Source: Flammeovirgaceae bacterium
GTDB lineage: Bacteria; Bacteroidota; Bacteroidia; Cytophagales; Cyclobacteriaceae
Assembly (NCBI GenBank): GCA_016712035.1
Contig: JADJRT010000018.1
Span: 20,801-84,800 of the forward strand
DNA: 64,000 nucleotides
Direction: 5' to 3'
The notes under the pieces were generated by a model. It was not told where the DNA came from and did not search any database. It saw nothing but the letters and a program-made list of their open reading frames with translations. The translations under genes and the position numbers were made by a program. Below, one piece after another: positions 58,250-64,000 of the stretch (positions are counted from its first letter, which is position 1; each line of letters starts with the position of its first letter).

Positions 58250-60510
58250 ATGGATTTCATAGCGATACTAAAAGCCTTGCAAAGGAGAATCTGGGTTCTC
58301 GTGAGCATTCCCACCCTTACGATAATTTTGTGGTTTTTTGTTTCTTCAATGGACAAGAAATATAAAGTCCACTGCTCAGATCGCAACGGGCTTTACAACT
58401 GATGATGCTGTAAAATTAAATGATGGATCTTCCAATCCGTTTGAAATCAGTACTAATTTTACCAATATTATCGAGTCGATGAACTCGGTACCTGTATTAA
58501 GTTTAGTTTCCTATAGATTGGTACTACACGACTTAGAAGAATTAACTCCATTCAGAACATTCAACTCTTCGCAGGAATCAGGTATAGGCATTTCAATTAG
58601 TGAGGATAAATTGATTTGGGCGAAGGATGAGTTTAGAAAAAGGCTAAATAATTTTCAAGCTTTAAATTCGATTGATAAGGATGATCGCCTTCTTTATGAG
58701 ATTTTAAAAGGTTATGAGTATGATCATGAAAATCTTATTGAAAAGCTTTGGATTCGAAGAGTTTCAACTTCCGACTTTATTTCTGTCGATTTTACTTCTG
58801 AGAATGCTTTGTTATCAGCATTAACTGTGAACGCAGTTTGTGAGGAATTTATAAGGTATAATAAGGCCTTGAAGATTGATAGGTCATCTGAATCGATTGA
58901 GTTTTTGGAGAGCCTAATGGCTGATAAAAAGAGAATTCTTGAAGAAAAAACATCAAAGCTAAATCAATTTAAAGTTTCAAATAATGTATTTAATTATGGC
59001 GCAGAAAGTGAAAGTAAAATTTCTTTGATTGCTGACTACGAATTAAATAGGGATAAGGAAAATAAGAATGTTAATGGTCTTGAACTTTCACTCGCCTCAA
59101 TAGAATCGCAAATTCAAAGTTATGGTAAAGTAAATCAACGAAGTTGTTCAGGTAAATCAGCGTATTATTGATTTACGAAGGAGAATCAGATCTGAATAGG
59201 CAGGGAGTGGGAGGTAAACAAGGCTGAAATTAATCAACTTCGGGACGAGCTACAATTAGAGGTCAGTCGTTTGGAATTGATAGATAAGGGACAAGCAGCA
59301 GATGAATTAAAGCAACTTGAAAAGAATAGAGATCAGTTGAAGAACTGAAGATTGCTCGATCAAATCTGGCTTCAATAGAACAATCATTACGTAGTATGAA
59401 GTATGATGTTTCTGGATTTGCAACGAAAGAGGCTACGCTTGCCGATTTGGAACGAGATGTCAAGTTTGCCTCAGATGATTATGTGAGCGTTCAGGATAAG
59501 TACAATACTGCCAAAAATAAGGCGCTAGTTATTGGTAGTTCTATTCGCCAAACCTTAAAAGGCCAACCAAGTTATGAAGCTGAGCCATCGAAGGCATTTC
59601 TGCTACTGGCTTTGGCCGGTATAGGAAGTTTTACATTATGTGTTTTGGTTTTAGTTGGCATAGAATACATGGATTTTACTATACGCATCCTTCCACGGTT
59701 AGAAAAATTGACCGGCTTGAAAAGTATGGGTTCTGTTAACTTAGTTAAAACCAAAGCATTTAACTTAAAAAAGTATTTTCCTTGAAAAACCAAGGATCAA
59801 GAATCTGAATTATTTGTTCATTTTCTAAGGAAGTTGAGGTATGAGTTGCAATCATCAAAGAATAAGGTCTTTCTGGTAACAAGTACCCAAGTAGGTGCAG
59901 GCAAATCATTTATTATAATTTGCCTTTCGTATACACTAAGCTTGGTAAATAAAAAGGTATTAATTATTGATACAAACTTTAGGCATAACTCTTTAACCAA
60001 GCTCTTGCTTTCAAAAAATGGTTCTGTTAAACTTCTTGAAAAAGGTAGTTTTGGAGATGAAGAAAATTACAAAAAGACAATGAATTAAATGGAAAGAAAA
60101 GCCAAGACGAATTTAATTTTGACGAGGAGGCCAAAGACAATCAAAGGTTTGATTCTACGGATTCTGATAATAGCATTATACACAGAACGGAATTCAACGG
60201 AGTTGATATAATTGGTAACATAGGTGGAAAAGATTCGCCATCAGAAATCTTAGCAGGTCGTGATTTTAAAGAGGTAATCGATAATTTAGTGACTAAGTAT
60301 GATTATATTCTAATGGAGGGCCCCTCATTAAATGAATACTCAGACACCAAAGAATTAATTGATTACGTAGATAAGGTGATTACCGTTTTTGGGGCTGAGA
60401 CTACCTTAAATAATCTTGATAAGGAGTCTATACAATTCCTAAAATCAATTAGAGGAAAATTTCTGGGTGCGCTTCTTAATAGAGTGCAGCTAAAGGATTT
60501 ATCAATCTAA
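58250..60510 (+). CDS. Wzc-like chain-length protein with degenerate tyrosine-kinase domain (frameshifted)
   Basis: About 750 residues. The start MDFIAILKALQRRIWVLVSI leads into a first membrane helix. A periplasmic region with coiled coil (KRILEEKTSKLNQFKVSNN, and later helices near 59300) follows, then a second membrane helix (AFLLLALAGIGSFTLCVLVL) and a cytoplasmic P-loop domain: Walker A STQVGAGKS, A' VLIIDTNFRHNSLT and Walker B-like YILMEGPS. This is the layout of GumC/Wzc co-polymerases controlling polysaccharide export. The A' (DTN for DxD) and B (EGP for DxP) motifs are altered, and no tyrosine cluster ends the protein. Joins are needed near 58362, 59155, 59200, 59345, 59788 and 60088. 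Confidence 0.75.
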
Positions 60511-60540
60511 TTTCATTAAGTTACCATACTTAATTTAGAA

Positions 60541-61888
60541 ATGAAAGATTTAAATTCCTCGCAATGGCTGAAATCTGGAGTGTATTCAATAGGATCGAGA
60601 CTTAGTGTTCTTCTTTTCGGGTTTGGTAGTTTTTATTTCTTGGTAAGGTCACTTTCCAAAAGTGATTTTGGTGCTTGGAGCGTTTATCTAACGGCAACTA
60701 CAATTGTTGAAATGTCAAGGAATGGATTAATTCAAAATGCCTTGATAAAACTCTTACATTCTCATGATAAGGAATCTGAAAAAAATTGTTACTGCATCTT
60801 AGGTTATAAATATTATTTATTCTCTATTGGTTTTTATACTACTCGTAGCATTTTCTGGGTTGGCCTCACAGGTTCTGAACATGGAATCCCTCAAGTTAAT
60901 GTTTATTTACTTTGGTATAAGCCTTGCACTCTTAATTCCTATCTCACAATACAATTATTTGCAACAGGCAAAATTTAGTTTTGATGGAATATTTTGGACG
61001 GCACTGTCAAGGCAAGGTTCCTTTTTTTTAATAGTATTATTTATTTATATTTTAAAAGTTCCTGTTTCCCTTCCCAACTTAGTCTTAATCCAGGCTGGTT
61101 GTACTTTTGTAGGCCTTTTGGTGGCGTATTATACATCAAGAAAATACGCGAACTATCGATTTGATTGGGATAATAGAATAACGCTAAAAGCAATTAATTT
61201 CGGAAAATTTGTTATGGGTACCAACTTGACTTCTTTGTTGTTTAAAAGTGTAGATCAATTTTCGATTGGATACTTTTTGAGTGCTCCTTCCGTGGCTCTT
61301 TATAGTTCAGCTATAAGGTTATCAAATATGATAGAGTATCCCGCGACTTCAATAGCTGAAGTAGTCTATCCGTATAGTACTGCCAAAATACAAGCAAATG
61401 GTGAGCAGGTTACAAAGACTATATATGAGAAATCCGTGGGCCTCACTTTATTAATTACTATTCCAATCGTAGTAGGTACTTTTGTATTCTCCGATTTGAT
61501 AATTTATTTGATTGCAGGCGAAGCATATGCTCAATCATCAGAGATATTAAAGATAACTATATTATTTGGCTTGCTTACTCCATTCAACAGGCAATTTGGT
61601 TTAGCCATGGATTCATCCAATAGGCCCCATTTAAATTTTTCTCTTTTAGTTTTTGCCCTTTTTTTAAATATTATTAGCAATGTCATATTCATTCATTTTA
61701 TGGGTTTGATAGTGCTGCATTTGGAACGCTATTTTCTTACATAATAATTTCAATTATAGGTCATTGTATTTTAGTTAAATATTTTGGTGTAAGTCTCCCG
61801 TGGAATATGGTTCTTCATGCTTTATTACAAAGCAATGGCTATCTTTTATAAAAGGAAAATTGCGAAATGTCTCGTAAGGCTGATCTAG
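60541..61888 (+). CDS. Polysaccharide flippase, Wzx-type (frameshifted)
   Basis: About 449 residues with some twelve to fourteen hydrophobic segments. The N-terminus SGVYSIGSRLSVLLFGFGSF and SLSKSDFGAWSVYLTATTI is typical of the polysaccharide-biosynthesis/MOP flippase family, as is VDQFSIGYFLSAPSVALYSS in the middle. Shifts lie near 60810 and 61705, and the frame most likely ends in MLYYKAMAIFYKRK at TAG 61886-61888. It would move lipid-linked sugar units across the inner membrane. It starts 30 bases after the Wzc-like gene and overlaps the following glycosyltransferase start by 22 bases. Confidence 0.78.
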
Positions 61889-63088
61889 TAATATTCGGTC
61901 TACCACGATGGATGGACCGTTTTCTTCAACTGCGCTATCATTGGCAATTGAACTCTCAAAAAGAGGTACGCATGTTTTATATAGAAAATCCGTATACAAT
62001 TAAGGATTATAGCACAATTTTGGAAGTTTGAATTGCGTAAAAGAATGATGGCTTTATTTTTTGGCATTAATAAATATCAGAAAATAGAGAATAATAATTC
62101 GAATCTCATTAATGTTACTCCCCACGTAACCCTTCCAATAAATTTTTTGGCAAAGGGAAAAATATACGATTACCTGAGCGCTATAAATAACTTCCTGGTT
62201 GAAAGATCACTCGCGTCTATTAAGAAAGATTTCGCAATAAGTAGTTTCATTTTTATTAATTCTTATAACCCTTTTTATTTTAAGAACATCAAAAGGCAAA
62301 ACCCAATATGTTCTATTTATCATTGTGTAGACAATATTGAGGAATCCAAATATATTGGTAAGCATGGTTCAAGACTAGAGCGAAGCATGATTATGGATTA
62401 TGATTTAACCATAACAACCTCACGAAGATTGTTAGATTACGCGCTGAAATTAACGAGCCATTCTTATTTGTTGCCGAATGCGGCCGATTTCAAACTTTTT
62501 GAGGATGCTAAAAAAATAGACTTATGGGTAGGCCTATCGAACTTGAACGGGCTAAAGGTAAAATTATAGGATACATAGGTAGTGTGGACCATCGCATCAA
62601 TTATCCGCTTTTGGAATCAGTAGCTAGGTGTTATCCGGACTGGACCTTGTTACTGGTAGGCCCTCTAAGTAAAGAGTTTAAAACCTCGCAACTGAATGAA
62701 TATAGTAATGTAGTGGTAGTGGGACCCAAGCCACTTCATGAATTACCTTTAATGGTAAAGAGATGGATTGTGGGGTAATTCCATTTTATTAAATAAGCTA
62801 ACTGAAAGCATTTATCCATTAAAATTGAATGAATATTTAGCAGTAAGGTATACCCATAAACAACACACTTTTCGGAAAGACCTTGACGATTTTCACATTT
62901 TATTGGAATAGCGGAGTCTCCATTTGATTTTGTGAAATTGATAAGAGATGGTTGAGGGAGACAATGTAATTAAAAGAAGAAATCGAGTATCTAAAGCAAC
63001 CGCCAATTCTTGGGAAAATAGAGTTATAGATTTTTGGAAAATAGTAGAGCCATATTTTTCTTTATATGAAAAAGAAAGAAGAAAATAA
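61867..63088 (+). CDS. GT4-like glycosyltransferase (frameshifted)
   Basis: About 407 residues over several frames. The start MSRKADLVIFGLPRW continues, after a shift near 61910, with GPFSSTALSLAIELSKRGTH, the acceptor-side GT-B entry. The middle has SIYHCVDNIEESKYIGKHG and SHSYLLPNAADFKLFED; the donor half begins KGKIIGYIGSVDHRINYPL and has LLLVGPLSKEF and KPLHELPLMV. After a shift near 62765 it reads CGVIPFLLNKLTESIYPLKL (the nucleotide-sugar binding E-x7-E-like region) and ends LYEKERRK at TAA 63086-63088. Shifts occur about every 200 bases here. The sugar is unknown. Confidence 0.7.
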
Positions 63089-63191
63089 GTTTGTTGGGGT
63101 ATCAGGACTGGAGAGGATTGCCGAGTGGGTATTAATCATAATTACCCTAGCTACTTTTCTTACTTTTTTTCTAATGATTGTAGTGTTCTAA
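63066..63191 (+). CDS. 41-residue single-helix membrane protein
   Basis: An uninterrupted frame starts with the charged MKKKEENKFVGVSGLERIAE and continues as one long hydrophobic helix to the TAA at 63189-63191. The start lies 23 bases inside the end of the glycosyltransferase gene, and its stop overlaps the ATG of the next frame (TAATG), the coupling used elsewhere in this window. Positive N-terminus and hydrophobic C-terminus predict an inner-membrane protein with its N-terminus inside. It could instead be the N-terminus of the polymerase separated by an indel. No known family recognised. Confidence 0.45.
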   Translation: MKKKEENKFVGVSGLERIAEWVLIIITLATFLTFFLMIVVF

Positions 63192-64000
63192 TGGTTAAAG
63201 AGATCCATATTGTCGTTAGTTGAAGGAACCCGCCTTCTCTTGAAGAAAAGGCTTTAAACTTTACGAAGTAGAATTAAAAGTTTATTCAGTTCAACAAAGT
63301 TATTTATATCATCTTATTGCCTCTCCATAGGATTGGCCTTTGGACTGTCAATATGGGGTGCGACTTTCGGAGATAATATTTCTGGTAGTTATTTTAGGGG
63401 TACCCATCGCCTTCTATTCTATGATTAACCTCAAGTTTGGGGTTGTAAGTCTTTTAATATTTTCTTACTGCTTAGGTTTTAATCGTTTCATTAAGGACGT
63501 TCCTTTAGGCGTGGCCATGGATATTTTACTTGGCTTTATGCTTTTAGGATTATTAGTGGACAAATGGAGAAAGCATAATTATGCCATCGCAAGTGGCCCA
63601 ATGAGTTATATTGTATGGCTATGGATCATTTATAATATGTTAGAGTTTTTTAATCCTATGGCTTCGCGCCAAGTTTGGATTTATGTCATTAGAGGCATAG
63701 CGCTATTGATGATGTTTTATTTTATCGTTTTACATGCCGCAGATAATCTTAAATTTATCCGTACAATTATAAATATATGGCTAGTCTTAACTTTAATTGG
63801 AGCACTATATGGGTTGTTTCAGGAGTTTCATGGACTTACTCAAGCTGAAAAAGGATTGGGTTGCCAGAGATGAATTTCGATTTAATTTAATTTTAATTGG
63901 GGAAGGTATCAGTATTTTCTTCTTCACAGACCCCACAATATTTGGAATACTCATGGCCTATACAGGACTCTTTGTATTGCCTTATTACCTGGTCCGTTTC
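63191..64000 (+). CDS. Polysaccharide polymerase/ligase-like membrane protein (partial, frameshifted)
   Basis: Runs off the right edge of the window. Coherent hydrophobic segments include LFISSYCLSIGLAFGLSIWG (63285-63345, one frame), then LVVILGVPIAFYSMINLKFG, SLLIFSYCLGFNRFIKDVPL and AMDILLGFMLLGLLVDKWRK in another, and after a shift near 63855 DEFRFNLILIGEGISIFFF. About five to seven helices with a short loop of this type fit O-antigen ligase or repeat-unit polymerase proteins (Wzy/WaaL-like), in keeping with the neighbouring flippase and Wzc-like genes. The start is uncertain: the ATG at 63191 overlaps the small ORF stop but soon meets stops without further shifts. Confidence 0.55.

Noticed and set aside
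58250..64000. Decaying polysaccharide island
   Set aside because: Frame breaks are very dense, but amino-acid motifs continue across each one; low read accuracy near a contig end explains it better than decay.

Overview
The window looks like a chromosome segment of a gliding-type Bacteroidota, most likely order Cytophagales. Several things point there: a fused lpxC-fabZ gene, PorX, two proteins with type B (gliding-motility-associated) C-terminal domains, a PorP/SprF-family protein, DUF4296 and Bat-type genes, and repeated -10 elements of the Bacteroidota form TAnnTTTG. No rRNA, tRNA, CRISPR array, insertion sequence or integrase was seen. Many conserved genes (valS, hutH, pdhB, DUF58, batA, yfcE-like and others) are split by single-base shifts, often at homopolymers. 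I read these as assembly indels and give each gene as one span with the probable shift sites.

Layout. 0-3.5 kb: a LysE-family exporter facing a short Bat-type locus (DUF58, membrane protein, BatA-like VWA protein). 3.5-6.3 kb: DUF4296 lipoprotein and mutS2. 6.3-12.1 kb: a small lipoprotein, an ABC ATPase, lpxA, lpxC-fabZ, lpxD and an HD phosphohydrolase. 12.2-16.1 kb: porX-tsaE-alanine dehydrogenase-secreted protein, an overlapping operon. 16-29 kb: valS, an MFS carrier, an rRNA methyltransferase, fahA-flavin reductase, a secreted NIPSNAP protein, a Na/Pi cotransporter, pdhB and an OmpA/TPR lipoprotein. 29-36 kb: pspC, a glycosyltransferase with ebfC, then hisS-hutH-type B secreted protein. 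36-44.4 kb: a tiny very basic protein, a phosphodiesterase, an M14 peptidase, a DEAD-box helicase with a structured leader, UspA, a two-domain FKBP lipoprotein and a membrane glycosyltransferase.

44.6-58.1 kb is the most striking part. A giant gene (about 11.3 kb, about 3,780 residues) encodes a surface protein of roughly 40 MBG/Ig-like modules, including eleven nearly identical 243-bp units in tandem, ending in a type B secretion domain. A PorP/SprF-like gene overlaps its stop codon, followed by a PD40 beta-propeller gene, as in SprB/SprF-type systems. From 58.2 kb to the end a strong promoter starts a polysaccharide cluster: Wzc-like chain-length/P-loop protein, flippase, glycosyltransferase, a 41-residue membrane protein and the start of a polymerase.

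Together the region joins cell-envelope construction (lipid A, polysaccharide), type IX secretion regulation (PorX) and type IX cargo (two type B proteins with a SprF partner), scattered among housekeeping genes and amino-acid catabolism (hutH, fahA, ald).
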